From Watersipora subatra (taxonomy: Eukaryota > Bryozoa > Gymnolaemata > Cheilostomatida > Watersiporidae): a stretch of DNA of 64,000 nt. The notes below the pieces were generated by a model. That model was not told the DNA's origin, ran no database searches, and was given only the letters and a program-made list of their open reading frames with translations. Of this stretch, positions 13,961 to 27,600 are shown one piece after another. The DNA is taken from contig NC_088713.1 in assembly GCF_963576615.1 (NCBI RefSeq), positions 37,713,276 to 37,777,275 on the forward strand, written 5' to 3'. Each line of letters opens with the position of its first letter. The stretch's first letter is position 1. Both the position numbers and the translations under genes were made by a program.

Positions 13961-15099
13961 AAATTACAAATTAACAAAACCGGAATTTTGGCTCGTGACC
14001 TTCTTTGAGTAAAAGACCAAAAGTAATAACTTTGTCAGCAGTAATAAAAAACAGTTGACAAGGATCTTCAGGCAATTTTGCAAGTGTGCCTTTGCGAGTT
14101 TTCAACAAGGGATCTACCAGTTGGTAATTATTGGTGCTCAACACAAGTTTTTGTTTAACTTCGTGTCTAAATTATCAGAAATATTTTTGCAAATTGGTAT
14201 CATTCTTGCAGACTTTTTATTATTGTGAATTTTATAAGCAATTATCAGCCTCTCTTGCTTCATATAAAATTAGCATTTTAATTAAAACCGTTAAATATTT
14301 TTCAGTGTAGTATGTTATGGAGAGCATATCTTAAAAGAAAAAAATTCTTCTCTGGATGAGAGACTGTGTAAAAGTCGCAAACCATATAATCTTATTATTG
14401 CCTGCAAGTAATCGTATTGCATAATTTCCTTTGTTCTATTAATAGATCTTGTTGCTGTTTGATGTTGCATCATGATTACCTGGACCCTTGCTGCTTAATG
14501 TTTAGCAGAAAATAAGTGGAAAGTAATAATATTTACTTGGTTCAGGAGATTCTCTACCAACACTGAAAGTATACCAAAACGACGGATATCAAACAAAAAT
14601 TATTAGAAAAACAACGGCACTAGAAAACAATTTTGCAATAATCACTCACTATTAGAGTTCTTGCTGTGCAAGCCGGTACATCAACCGAACTATCTAATGT
14701 GATGCAAAAGAAAAAAACTTTGTGAGTATGATATTCCAACAATCAACTTTGAGTATCATGCATTTTGGGTTTAAAAGGTTTTTCCAATTGCAATTTAAAT
14801 TAAAAACTAAAGCAAATCAGTAAATACATGACTTCAAACCTTCCATAGTTGGGGCGATATAATTCTATTGTCTATCATAATTTTCTTCTGGTATAAGTTG
14901 CTCATGGTTAAATTGCATATAAATTGTCAAAATACTAAATTTCTCTTGAGAAATTGAAAAAGGTTTCATAAGAAATACCCTTCATATTGGTTTTAAAATA
15001 TAACTGTTCAACTCTTTGTAAATTCGATAGTCCGATTGAAAAATTAATTTGCGTTCCATATTATGTTTTGTTTTTCATAATGTTATCAAATAAATCATT

Positions 15100-15960
15100 T
15101 GACAATATTGCCCTATGTCAGTATAGCGTATGATAACAGTAGTCTATGGGAACAACATCAATTTAGATGAAATATTTTAAAAATATGATTTGTCTTGATT
15201 GTTAGCTTTTTTTCATTTTATTTTTTCTATTTAAGATGTATGTGATAACTCTTTGGAAACTATGCAGTGATTTGATGAACTGCGAAAGCTGTTTAGATAG
15301 GCAAATACATGTATGTACGCATTTCCTTAAAAAATGGGCTTAGAGAAAATCATGTGATCTGAAATGAATGTGAGCATGACTATCATTAATCCAAAACAAA
15401 TGTAATATTTCCTGTTTGAGGCTAGCTAGGTGATGTTGCAAATAAAGTTTAATTCTGGCACCTGGGTAGATTCTTAAAAACTATTTGCAGTGTCTGGGGA
15501 TTTTGAAGCCACCATAACATTTACAACATGACTCACTTGCTGAGTCTGCTTGCATTTTAGCTAACCATAAAGCTTTGTGCAGAATAGAATACTGTAGAGC
15601 AAAGTAGACAGAAAATACTAAATTCATCGAATATTTGTAAATTGTATATGCTACCAAGAGCAAACTTTACGAGAGTAAACATTTGATTTGTCTTTGATCG
15701 GTGTATAAAGCATCAAATGCTATAATCTTGTTATTGTATATGACCAGCAGTACTGAATAAGTTTCTTTGTTTTCCAGATTTAACTCCTGCTTCTTCCATA
15801 TTACATAATCAGAAGCAAGACACTACAGGCTCAAGATATGACAGGCAAATATTGAGAAGTGATAACATGTTGGGTCAGACAAATCGCAAACAGCATCAAT
15901 ATTTCACTAATGCCGTGAGACTTTTTGAAAACCGTAGAACTACCTTTTTGAAAACATATT
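15100..15960. repeat. Older duplication, copy 2
   Basis: Partner of 12890-13960, offset about 2.2 kb. The short open frames inside are not shared between the copies. From 15960 to 17760 I see only AT-rich unique sequence. Confidence 0.65.
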
Positions 15961-17778
15961 TTGTGTTGGTGTAATTAAAGTTTTGCTTATAATAGTAACT
16001 TTGCCAAAACGGCAAACATTACTACATTTCGAAATACAACCTTAATGATATAATGTTTTATAGTTTGTAATCTATAATTACCGTATATGTTCAAAAATAT
16101 CATAAAATTTGGTAGATGAAACCTTGATTATTTTGACATATTTTTTATGCAAACCAACGTTTAATTTTACCTTTTCTAGAAAAGAACATCTAACTTTGCC
16201 TAATACTCTCTGCCATCTGATGAATATGCTGGTAATAATGCTTACCAAGTTTCTAAAAAAAATAAAAAGGTAATTTAAAAAGCATAAACAGATATACAGA
16301 CCAAAATGAACGCAAAATAAACATTTTAGTTCACTTGTTAGGTTTTGTTGGCAAACTTGAATATCTGCCTCCTACTACTGAAGCTCTATAAAACGGCTAA
16401 GCTCTTAATTGCCACACAATTACTGCACAAGGTTCAAACTGAATACTAAAAGTTTTAAAATTCAAAGGCTCCATATACCCCACTTAATTGCTTATGCCTA
16501 TGCATGTACTACTATTTCTTACAAAATCATCACTGAAATATGTAAACTCTCACAATTCATGATAACAATAATACAATAACATAATGATCATGATATTCTA
16601 ATGACAGTTTTGACTGTTGGTAGAACCACATTAATAACTTTACTTATCATTATAAAAAGCATCAAAAATTATTATAATAATAACTGAAAATAGAATAAAG
16701 TTGGAGAATTAACTGACTCACTAAAATAACTATTAATTGTCAGCTGGCGTGTCTGTGTTGATGTTACAAAACTAAACATTCGTGTTACAATAATAAAGTT
16801 CAAATTTAGGATTTTACAAAAACTTTTGATATTCTCCTTCTTTATGGTATTATAATGCTGACCTTTCTTGACTTTTCTATGCAGAGCAATATCAGCAGTT
16901 GTATGACATAAACGAGTGTAAAAAATATATGAAACGTGTTTTAAGCTACCTTCTTTAAAACTTATAATAATTGAAACATACTTTTTTCACACAAGTCCTA
17001 ATTCAATATTAAATAAAGTTTATACTGCTTTTCGACAACTGTATGTTTTAAATAAATATACTGTAAATTGACTAAAATAGCATGAACAACTTACCAAATG
17101 TGACGTGCTCCCTTACATGTAGTTTTTTCTGCTGCTATCAAGCTCTAGTTGGCTACATGGGTGAAAAACGAATAGTCCTAACAGCAACAGCAACATTATA
17201 ACAGCCACATTTCTGTAGCTGTTATATACTGTGGTTATACTTTTGCCACTGTACTTCAATAAGTTTGAAAAATCAAATCATTTACTAAGAAATCATCTCT
17301 CAGGTATTGCGTTTGGATACAAAGTTTCAAAAAAAGATTTATTTTGTGACCGGATGGAACGGCAGCAAAAATATGAATTGTACTGATTATAGAATTATTT
17401 AAACTTTTACTACAGCCATGCTTAAACATCAATTGAAACCAAAATGTGCAATTATTGTGAATTTTCACAAAAAAGAGCAGATCAATAAGAAACATTGCAA
17501 AAAAGGGAGTGCTTAAATGGCAGACTTGAACACCATAAAGAGGGGCAGCAAATAAATTGCAATGTACTGTATGTTGTTAATATACAACTTTATTTCTCAA
17601 ATCTAATAAAGCTATCCAGAATATTATCAAAATCGACTGTATCCGACATAGCTGCTAACTCTTTGTATTGGCTGATGCTTAGTAATAAGCTTATTGCAAT
17701 ATGTTTTTAAATAGATTGGGCTATTAACTGAAGCGATACCAAAACACTTAAAAGTAAGAATATTTTAAATTGATATAT

Positions 17779-18036
17779 GCCTCCTAGTTCCATATATAAG
17801 AGCCTCCTAGAGTTTATAATTTATTTAAAGAAAATTAAACATTTTTGTTGGAGTTGTCTCCTCTTTTCCATATATCTGAATATAGATATATAAGGCAATT
17901 ATGGGAATCATGTTTAGAATACTTCTATAAGGTTGTTGAGCACTATAATCACTGCTAGAACTAGGAGGCTCCCTAGACGCCTCCTAATTTTTCAGAGCCT
18001 CCTAACATGGATTATTTATTGATAGAAGCCTCCTAG
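17779..18036. repeat. Cluster of GCCTCCTA(G/A) words
   Basis: The motif occurs at 17779, 17802, 17979, 17997 and 18028 on the plus strand and once inverted near 17962, forming a hairpin with the copy at 17979. It stands out because the surrounding DNA is AT-rich. The function is unknown. Confidence 0.55.
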
Positions 18037-18039
18037 TTG

Positions 18040-18084
18040 GGAAATATAGTTTTATATATAATATAGTGTACATATATATTTATA

Positions 18085-18127
<43 letters not shown>

Positions 18128-18400
18128 ATATATACTGTATATATGTATAAATGATGTTCATGCATACTATATACAAACACACATATATACATGTATATAT
18201 ATGTATATATATAATATGTGGCATGTATATGTATAAATATCTATGTATGTATATACAGTATACATATGCATATTTGTATATACACAATTGGCCATAGATA
18301 TACATACATGTGTATATATACAAATTATATATTTGTATATATATTAAATATACTATTATTAAATATTAAATGCAATATTTATTTTATATTCATATTTTCA
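18040..18400. repeat. AT/ATGT microsatellite upstream of the first coding exon
   Basis: Long runs of TATA with ATGTATAC interruptions. The Tyr/Ile-rich frames on both strands are products of the repeat. Confidence 0.85.
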
Positions 18401-18603
18401 TTTGTATATATTTTTTTCTCATATCTATATATTTATATTATAGTACAGTATTTTGATTGTCACTTTAGATTAGTTTAATAATACAACACATTACTATTAT
18501 TTGTGCTGTTGGCATGCTCTGGTATTATTCAATCAAATCCTATTATCAAATTTATTTATCTATTTTCTTTACTCAGAAAGTCATTGGTGAGGCAGAAACT
18601 AAA

Positions 18604-18682
18604 ATGGCAGACAGCTTTAATGGAATTGAGCAGTTTCATGATCAGCAAGAAGGTAGAGCAGAGGATTCTAATCCGAACAAAC
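18604..18682 (+). CDS. Coding exon 1, probable translation start
   Basis: Encodes 26 residues beginning MADSFNGIEQ, acidic and polar, plus one base of an Arg codon. The ATG has A at -3 and G at +4, a favourable context. A donor GTTAGT follows at 18683, and the leftover C joins the GT that opens the next exon. A pyrimidine-rich acceptor ends at 18576 (TTTACTCAG), so the exon probably starts at 18577 with 27 nt of leader and a non-coding first exon lies upstream. Those 27 nt are open in frame, so more upstream coding sequence cannot be excluded. No signal peptide is visible, which suggests a cytosolic protein. Confidence 0.6.
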
Positions 18683-21600
18683 GTTAGTAAATTTCCAGAT
18701 ATGTCTGAAAGCATGTAAAAAAAATTCGTAATTCTCAATTAAGTATAAAATTATTACTGAAACTCATCTGTTCAGGAGTAACAAGGTTTTAGGGATTAAA
18801 ATGTTGCGAGCCTGTATTGAGAATACACAAACAGCAACAATCTGCAGAGATAATTTTTCAATATTACATTAGGTCAATGTCGCTCTTGAGAAGACCCTAA
18901 AATCTTTATTTGAACGCAACAGTGCTCTATTTTGAACCCTTATTTTAGTGTGGTCATTTATTAGAAGTGGTACTCAAGCAAAGGGTGCCGTTGTATTTTT
19001 TAAATACCTTGTCAGAATATTTAAAAAACAATGTTTCACTGGCAAATCAAATGTTGCCTACATAATATACTTTTCCGATAGCAAAGCGATTTTAAGCCTT
19101 TGAGTGGAAGAAACTTGTTAACTTACCTCCAACTTGTTTTGGATATCTAAATAATATAAATTGTTTGTGATTAGCCTATGATGCTCTTATAGCCTACGTT
19201 GCCATTTGCTAGAGCTTTACAGTTTCTGCTTCATTTTAAACATAAAGATATGCTTCTATTTCATAACTAACTTTAATAAGATTGCATAAAAGCTCATTAC
19301 AGTCATTGATATTTTTGTTACAGTTTGCAGCTATAACTCCCTTTTAATGACTAAGAGAAAATGAGTTATGCGTATTGATTCATAGTAAGCCCAGTTCACA
19401 TTACTGCGATAATACAATCAAATGAAGTGTTATTATTCTGCAAATTTAAAATTTTATACTAATAATAATCTATTAATTTTTACCAATGTACCTTTAAGAA
19501 CATGTGACATAAAAAACCATATTTACATTCAGAAACAAAAGTTAAAATTTTAAAATCAAAGTTAACATTCTTAAACAAAAATATTAGTGTTGTTAGCTCA
19601 GCCAGTTGCATTCTGATTGTTCTTCTCCTTGTATGCAGACTTTATTGCTTCTGTTTATAACCTTTGTTTATTCCTTTAGCTGTGCAATATCCTAAAAATT
19701 GTTTTTTGGCTCTAAGTTTTCTTCTATGCAGCTGAGCTAGTCAACATTAGCGGTCAAATAACTTTTAGTATAGCAAAGCATTTACGCTATGCACTGTAGA
19801 ATTATACATGTATACACTTATTGTGTGAATAAACAGAATCTGTGTGTAATAAAAATTGTCTCATAATTTTGGCTTTAAAATGCGCGATAGTCTAGGTTCC
19901 ATCATTAATTTGCAAACAGATTCACATACATCAAATTATTTAGACCGAGTTAAAAATTACTATCATTAGTCCGATTAAGTTACTCATCATTTCTATGCTG
20001 TTCCATTCAGAAATTTAATGAAAAAAAAACGGTAAAGTTCTGTGATAAATACAAATTTGGATATAAACAGAAACAAGTAACAAACTAATTGTTATTGATG
20101 TAGTCAAGTCATTAGCAGTGTTTTTTGTGGAGAATTTTTACTGAAAACTTGCTATTATGAGTTTGTAAAGATGAAAAATGTCAAAAGACATCAGTCAAAT
20201 AGAGGTGGTGTTCACATAAAAATGACATTCACTTAAAGGGTGCCACTTTATCTTGCAGCTCTTTCTTCATAGTAGTCCTAAGATAGAGGTGGAGTTAAAA
20301 TGAATGTGGCATTCAAATACAGGTTTTACAATATCCGATGTTTTGGCCTTGTGTTTTCTCTATTGGTCCGAAATTGAACTAGGCTATAGAAAGACCTACT
20401 ATTCATAGGATAATTATATTTTTACTAATATGCCTGTTAGTCTCTACGTCTTTGAGAGATCATCATGAGCAATCAGTATACATATAATTATCCGTTCAAA
20501 TAGTGCTGAGTTGGTGCAGTGGTTGTGTAGTGGTAGAGAAGTCGCTTTTGAGTCTACTGCCCAGCGCTTGATTTCCATGCAAATGAACATTTTTTCCTAA
20601 TGCTCAAGTGTGGCTTTTGACATCCAAAAATACACACACTGCTCTTATTATAGTAGAAATTACATTTTAGATTAAATTTAGAATTACCAACATCTTGTAT
20701 GATAGACAATATTTTAGTTTATTACTTGTAACAAAACTAAAAAAGCGAAATGCTCCTCTACCCAAGATCTCATGTAAACCTTTTGTTAAATTAAAACAGA
20801 TTTATGGATCACACTAGTTCTGCCATTTTTGCTATAATGAACATCATTTAATATATTTTAGCCAGTCAACCAAGGAAACGGCAATTTAAATTTTATTCAT
20901 TTTTTAAGTAAATATGAAAACTTGCTTAGTTTTAAAATATGAATCATTAATTTTTATCTCATTCTTTGTCAGTCTGTTACTCTTTACCTTAACCAACGTG
21001 AATATTTTTAAATACTTATAAAGCTCTATATTGAAAAGAGCTTCAGAAAAATTTACTTGAATTTCACATTGCAATGTAGAAAAATTGATATATATATATA
21101 TTAATGAGATTGTAGAGATTATTAAAGTGCAAGTGTATTATTTATTACTTTTCCTCTCTTTTTTTGCAGGTTATCATATTAAATACAGAGTTTCTGAAAA
21201 GCCTGAGTGGCATGAAGGATGGTTTACCATTACAGAACTCATTGATAAGATTGGCACTGACTTCATAGTCGGATTGGGATGTCACAACTACATTCCACCT
21301 CTACAAGACATTGCTCCAAATCTGAAAGTTTTGATTGTTAGAGACCTATATGACCAATCAGGACTGAGAGAGTAAGTGACTCTCAGCTTTTATGGTAGCT
21401 TATAGAGATTTAAAACAACCAATGAGGTTGTAGAAATTTTTCAAAAATGACCAACTACACATTAAACATTGCATATAGATTTATAAAGAAATTTATTCAG
21501 AAAATTAACAGGATTAATGATCAAATGCTTCAGAGTATCCTTGATTAAATTCATCGGATGTGAATTTAATTTAATTATCCTTCATATGAAATTAATTGTA

Positions 21601-24600
21601 TAATTTCATCCTCAATTTATTATTGCGAGTATTTGCTTTTTTAAGAACAAAAAAATCACATAGCATTAATCAGCATACTGAAAAATAAGAAATTGCTCAT
21701 AAATATTTATTTTTTTAACACATGTTCCTTTGTTGTAAATATCTTGACATACAATGAAAAAATAGAAAGATATTTGCACTAACATGATTTTTTTCAACAT
21801 ATGATTTGAAATTTTTAAACAGTGCATAAATTATTAATAAAAATGTTTCAATTAACTCCTGTTTTCTGCACTTTTTTTCCTATTAGGATCTCAGTTTAAG
21901 CTTAGGTCGAAATCATAGAGAAAATTTGTTTATGCAAGCAAAAAACACAGCAATGGGTGTCTATAGTTCTTTCTTCAACTTTCCCATTTTGTTTATTACG
22001 TCTAATGGAATGTCCTAGCTGTTAGTGTCATAAGCTCCACATTACTTCTCACTAAACCAGTTTTGCTGTTTAGCAATAATTATAGAAAACTGTGTTCGGT
22101 TCAAATGTTCATGAATTTGGAATCACAATAAGTTGAATAATAAGCTGATTTGTGACTAATATGTTTCTATGGCTAAAATTCGGTTGCTGTTTTGTGAATC
22201 AACAAACTTGCGCTTGTTAGAAGTGTATAGAATATATAGTTCACCCAGAGTTATCGCAAAGAAATTTAGCTTGATGTTACAATTGCTTGATAGAAACTTA
22301 ACTATAACTCGCAACTATAGTCAAACGGCGTGCAAAACCATAGCAACTGCTGAAACCAAATTTTCTCTGATGGCTGGTCACAGTCCGCAATGACCATTAT
22401 AAAGAACGAATAAATTAGAAACTTTATGGTTTGTTATAATTTAAGACCTCTATTACTAATCCAAGGTAGATTATTTTGTTTTCAGTTTGATTCATTTATA
22501 TGACATTCACATATTTTACTCATAGATTTTTTTCTATCAATTGTCTATTTTGCACTGTTTTCATGATATGTTTTTAAACTTGGCCAACAAATCAAGCACT
22601 GCGACTTTACTATTTGCTATATTGTACTCATAACAATTCCTTATCAGTACCTGGATTCAGGCGTATTTACATTTTGTCTTCGTCTTTACTATTGCGATGT
22701 TCCTCTATATTTGCGGAAAACAATTATTACTGAAATACTAAATATTATGGGTCAATATTATTATTTCTTTAAAAAGCGTCGCCTGGTGCTAACTACAAAG
22801 TACATTCTTATAAAAATTTAAAAACTGCGGTCATATGCATTGAAATATTTAAAGCGTTTTAAACTTTTTTTTTACATGCATATACATGTATATAATTGTT
22901 TGATTGAAGCACAACTTACTGCTACTTTCTGGTCCAACAATCGCCATGCACCCAGGAGGATTTGATAGCTTTTAGTTTTTTGCCCTTATTTATGATTTAC
23001 AGCTTATCAAAGTTGACTCGACTAGAAGTGCTTGACCTTTCTGGAAATTCCTTTTCTGGTGGACTACCAGATGTGATTGGTGATCTTGGTAACTTAAAAA
23101 TGCTGAACCTTAATGCATGCAAGCTAACATCTCTACCAGAAAGGTGAGTAACATTTACATACTGATAATGCTTCGAGCTATTTTTATATCAACACTAAAA
23201 GAGTTGTAGTGAGTGTTAGTTATACTATGCTTACTGGGATTTACTGCTTTAATACAAACATCTTTCTGCTGCTAGTGTTTAAAGGTATTATTTATTGGAT
23301 TCCTTTGTCAGGGCTGTTTTGTGTATTACCAATGTGCAGCTTGTAAAAAGGGTTTGTAAATATATATCACTCAGAATTATCAGTAAAAACTCAGCTTGAT
23401 AATACAAGTTTTCGATAAAAACTACTATAACTAGCAACTTAAGTCAAGCGATGTGCAAAATCACAGCATTTACTAAAACAATTTTTACTGATGCCTGGTC
23501 ACGGTCGGCAATGACAATTATCTACACGGATTAAATTAGAAAATTCATGTTATGTTATAATTTAAGAGCTCTGTTACTAATCCGAAGTAGATTATGTTGT
23601 TTTTGTTTAATTCATTTATCTGGAGTTAAATATATTTTATTTATTAATTGTTGCTATCAGCCATTTATTTTGCACTAATCTCATGGTATGTTTTTAAGTT
23701 TGTCAAACAATTTAAGCACCGTGACCTTCACTATTGGCTATATTGTATTCATAGCAACTCCTTATCAGTAACTGGATTCAGCTGTGTTTGCCTTTTGTCT
23801 TCTTTTTTACTATGCGGTGTTTTATACGATGTTTTTTTTTACGCTTGCAGAAGACTGCTTATTACTGAAAGACTAAAGGCTATATGTTAATATTATTATT
23901 ATTTTGAAAAGAGTTGTCTGGTGCTAACTACTAACAATATTCTTATAAAGATTACAAACTGTGATAATATGCATTGAGATAATTAAAATGTTTTGAATTT
24001 ATCTTTACATATATATACTTGTTTGAGCAAAAAACAACTCATTGCTGCTATCTGGATCTAACGCCAATCATCACGCAAAACTGATCCCAGGACGGTTCCA
24101 TATTGCTTAGTTTTGTCCTTATCGATGATTCACAGCTTCTCAAAGTTGACTGAATTAAACAAGCTTAATCTTTTTGGAGAAATCTTTTTTGTTGGAGTAC
24201 CAAAAGTGTTGGTGGTTTTATGTTAATATAATTATTCCTCTGAAAAGGGTCATATGGTGCTAACTACTATAACCTTATTATGAAAATTACTAAACGTGAT
24301 AATATGCATTGAAATATTTAAAATACTTTAGATTTATTTTTGCATGTTCTTACTTACATATTTATACTTGTTGGAGTGAAACACCACTTATTGCTACTTT
24401 TTGGATTTGATAATCACCATGCCAAAATTCTCCCAGGAAGATTCGATAGCTTTTAGTTTTTATACTTATTTATGATTTTCAGCTTCTCAAAGTTGACTAG
24501 ACTAGAAGAGCTTGAACTTTCTGGAAATATATTTTCTGGTGGACTATCAGATGTGTTTGGCAATCTTGGTAACTTAAAAAAGCTGAAACTTTATAGATGC

Positions 24601-27600
24601 GAGCTAACATCTTTACCAGAAACGTGAGTAACATTTAAAGAATGTTAATCAGTCCAGCTATCATTTTATCAATGGTAAAATATAGTTGTCGTCAGAGTGC
24701 ATTACATTACGCTTACCGACTTTTGCTGCTTTTTTTATGAAAATGTCTCAGCTCCCCACTTTTCAAGGTCCTAATTGATGGAAACCCTTGTAAGGGCTGT
24801 TTTGCAAATCACCAAACTTGCGCTTGTAAGAAGTGTATAAAAATATATTTCACACTGAATTCAGAGCTCGATGTTTCTAGTGTTTAATAGAAACTCTACT
24901 ATATCTAGCAACTATATTCATATTGTGTGCAAAATCACAGTGGTTACTGAAACAAAATTATCTCTGATGCCTTGTCGCTCTCTGCAACATCCACTTTAAA
25001 GAACGAATCTATTAGAAACTTTACGGTTTGTTATAACTTCAGACTTCCAATAATAATTCAAGGTAGAATTTTTTTGTCAGTTTAATTTTTATATTTGGAA
25101 TTCACATATTTGACCCATTTATTTGTTTCTATTGATCATCTTTTTTGCACTGATTTTTGGTATGTTTTTGAATTTGTCAAACAAGTCAAGCACTGCGACA
25201 TTCACTATTTGTTATATTGTATTCATAACAGTTCTTTATCAGTAAATGGATTTAGGTGAATTTGCTTTTAGTATTCGTATTTACTACTGCGATGTTTTAT
25301 ATGATGTTCTCAACAATTGCAGAAGAGATTTATTATTGAATGGCTAAAGGTTATATGCTAATGTTATTATTTCTTTGAAAATACTCATCCGGTGCTAACT
25401 ACTAATGAAACTTTTTTGTAAAATTTACCAACTGTGATAATATGCATTGAGATAATTAAAATGTTTTGAATTTATCTTTACATATATATACTTGTTTGAG
25501 CAAAAAACTGCTCATTGCCGCTATCTGGATCTAACGCCAATCATCACGCCAAACTGATCTCAGGACGCTTAAATATTTCTTAGTTTTTGTCCTTATTGAT
25601 GATTCACAGCTTCTCAAAGTTGACTCAAAGAAAAAAACTTAATCTTTTTGGAGAAACTTTTTTTTGGAGTACCAGATGTGTTGGTGGTTTTATGTTAATA
25701 TAATAATTCTTCTGAAAATGGTCATCTGGTGCTAACTACTAATAACATTCTTATAAAAATTACAAACCGTGATAATATCCATTGAAATATTTGAAATTCT
25801 TTAGATTTATTTTTGCATGTACTCGCTTACATATTTATACTTGTTGGGTGAGCCACCACGTATTGCTACTTTCTGGATTTGATAATCACCATGCCAAACT
25901 GCTCCCAGGAAGATTCGATAGCTTTTAGTTTGGCTGTTATTTATGATCTACAGCTTCTCAAAGTTGACTAGACTAGAAGAGCTTCACCTTCCTGAAAATA
26001 ACTTTTCTAGTGGACTACCAGATGTGTTTGGTGATCTTGGTAACTTAAAAAAGCTGATCCTTGATACATGCAAACTAACATCTCTACCAGAAAGGCGAGT
26101 AACATCTAAAGACTGATAATGCTTCCAGCTATCTTTTTATCAATTGTAAAAAAAGATTTGTCGTCTGTGTTCATTACATTACGCTTTCCAACTTTTGCTG
26201 CTTTTCTAAGAAGATGTCTCGGCTTCCAACTTTTCAAGGTCTTAATTGATTGAAACCTTTGTAATGGCTGTTTTGTGAATCACTGAACTTGCCCTTGTAA
26301 GAAGTGCATAAAGTTATATTTCACACAGAATTTAGAAATCGATGTTACGAGTGTTTAATAGAAACTCTACTATATCTAGCAACTATAGTCAAATCGTGTG
26401 CAAAAACACAGTGGTTACTGAAACAAAATTATCTCAGATGCCTGGTCGCTCTCTGCAACAACCACTTTAAAGAACGAATCGATTAGAAACTTTTTGGTTT
26501 TTCATAATTTAAGACTTCCATTAATAATTCGAGGTAGATTTTTTTGTCAGTTTAATTTTTTTATATGGAATTCACATATTTCACCCATTGATTTTTTCTA
26601 TCAACCATCTTTTTTGCACTGTTTTTGTGGTATGTTTTTAAATTTGTCAAATAAGTCAAGCACTGCGACATTCACTATTTGTTATATTGTATTCATAACA
26701 GATCCTTATCAGTAAATGGATTCAGGTGAATTTGCATTTTGTATTCGTATTTACTACTGCAATGTTTTATACATTGTTCTTTGCAATTGCAGAAGATATT
26801 TGTTATTGAATGGCTAAATGTTATATGTTAATATTATTATTTCGTTGAAAATACTTTTAGCAATGTGGGAGCATTGCTAGACTTTTGACTATTAGATTCC
26901 TTTTGAGGTTACGAACTTTACTGGTTCAATGTAAGTGTCAACTTTATTTATCTTTACTTTAATGACGCCACACGACAACCATGAAGTCTAAAATAAAACA
27001 GTACAACTAAAAAATAGAACAAAGTAGTCTTAATTAGCAAGTGTAACACAATGTAACATTATTTGACAGAAAAGAAATGATACAAATTGATACATATTAT
27101 AATAGGGAACAGTGGTAAATACCTTTTGCCTCCTGTAGTTTCATTTGATTATAAAACAAGCTCCAGTGATTTGCTTACAACATTAAGACTGGATCGATTT
27201 TACTAAACTGGCTGACTGCGCGACCGGCTAGAAGCAAGTTACGAAAACCGCATGCCATCAACACAGATATCGCGTCATTGGCTGACAGAAATAGCCCCAC
27301 AAATGCAAACCAATCACACAGCAGCCCACCGAATTCAAATCAAGCCATCAGTAACTGATATACTACCAAGGCAGCCTGAAGGCTGAAACAAGCAAAAATT
27401 GTATCTAACATTTTATAAACTGCATAGGAATTACACATAATCCTTACAATACTCATCTGGTCCTAACTACCAATTAACCTTTTTGTAAAAATTACAATTT
27501 GTGATAATATGTATTGAGATACTGAACATTTTTTGAATTTATCTTTTTATATATAGACTTGTTTGAGCAAAGAACAACTCGTCTATACTATTTAGATCAA

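Noticed and set aside
18033..18478. Open frames of 86-96 codons on both strands
   Set aside because: They are Tyr/Ile-rich translations of an AT/ATGT microsatellite.
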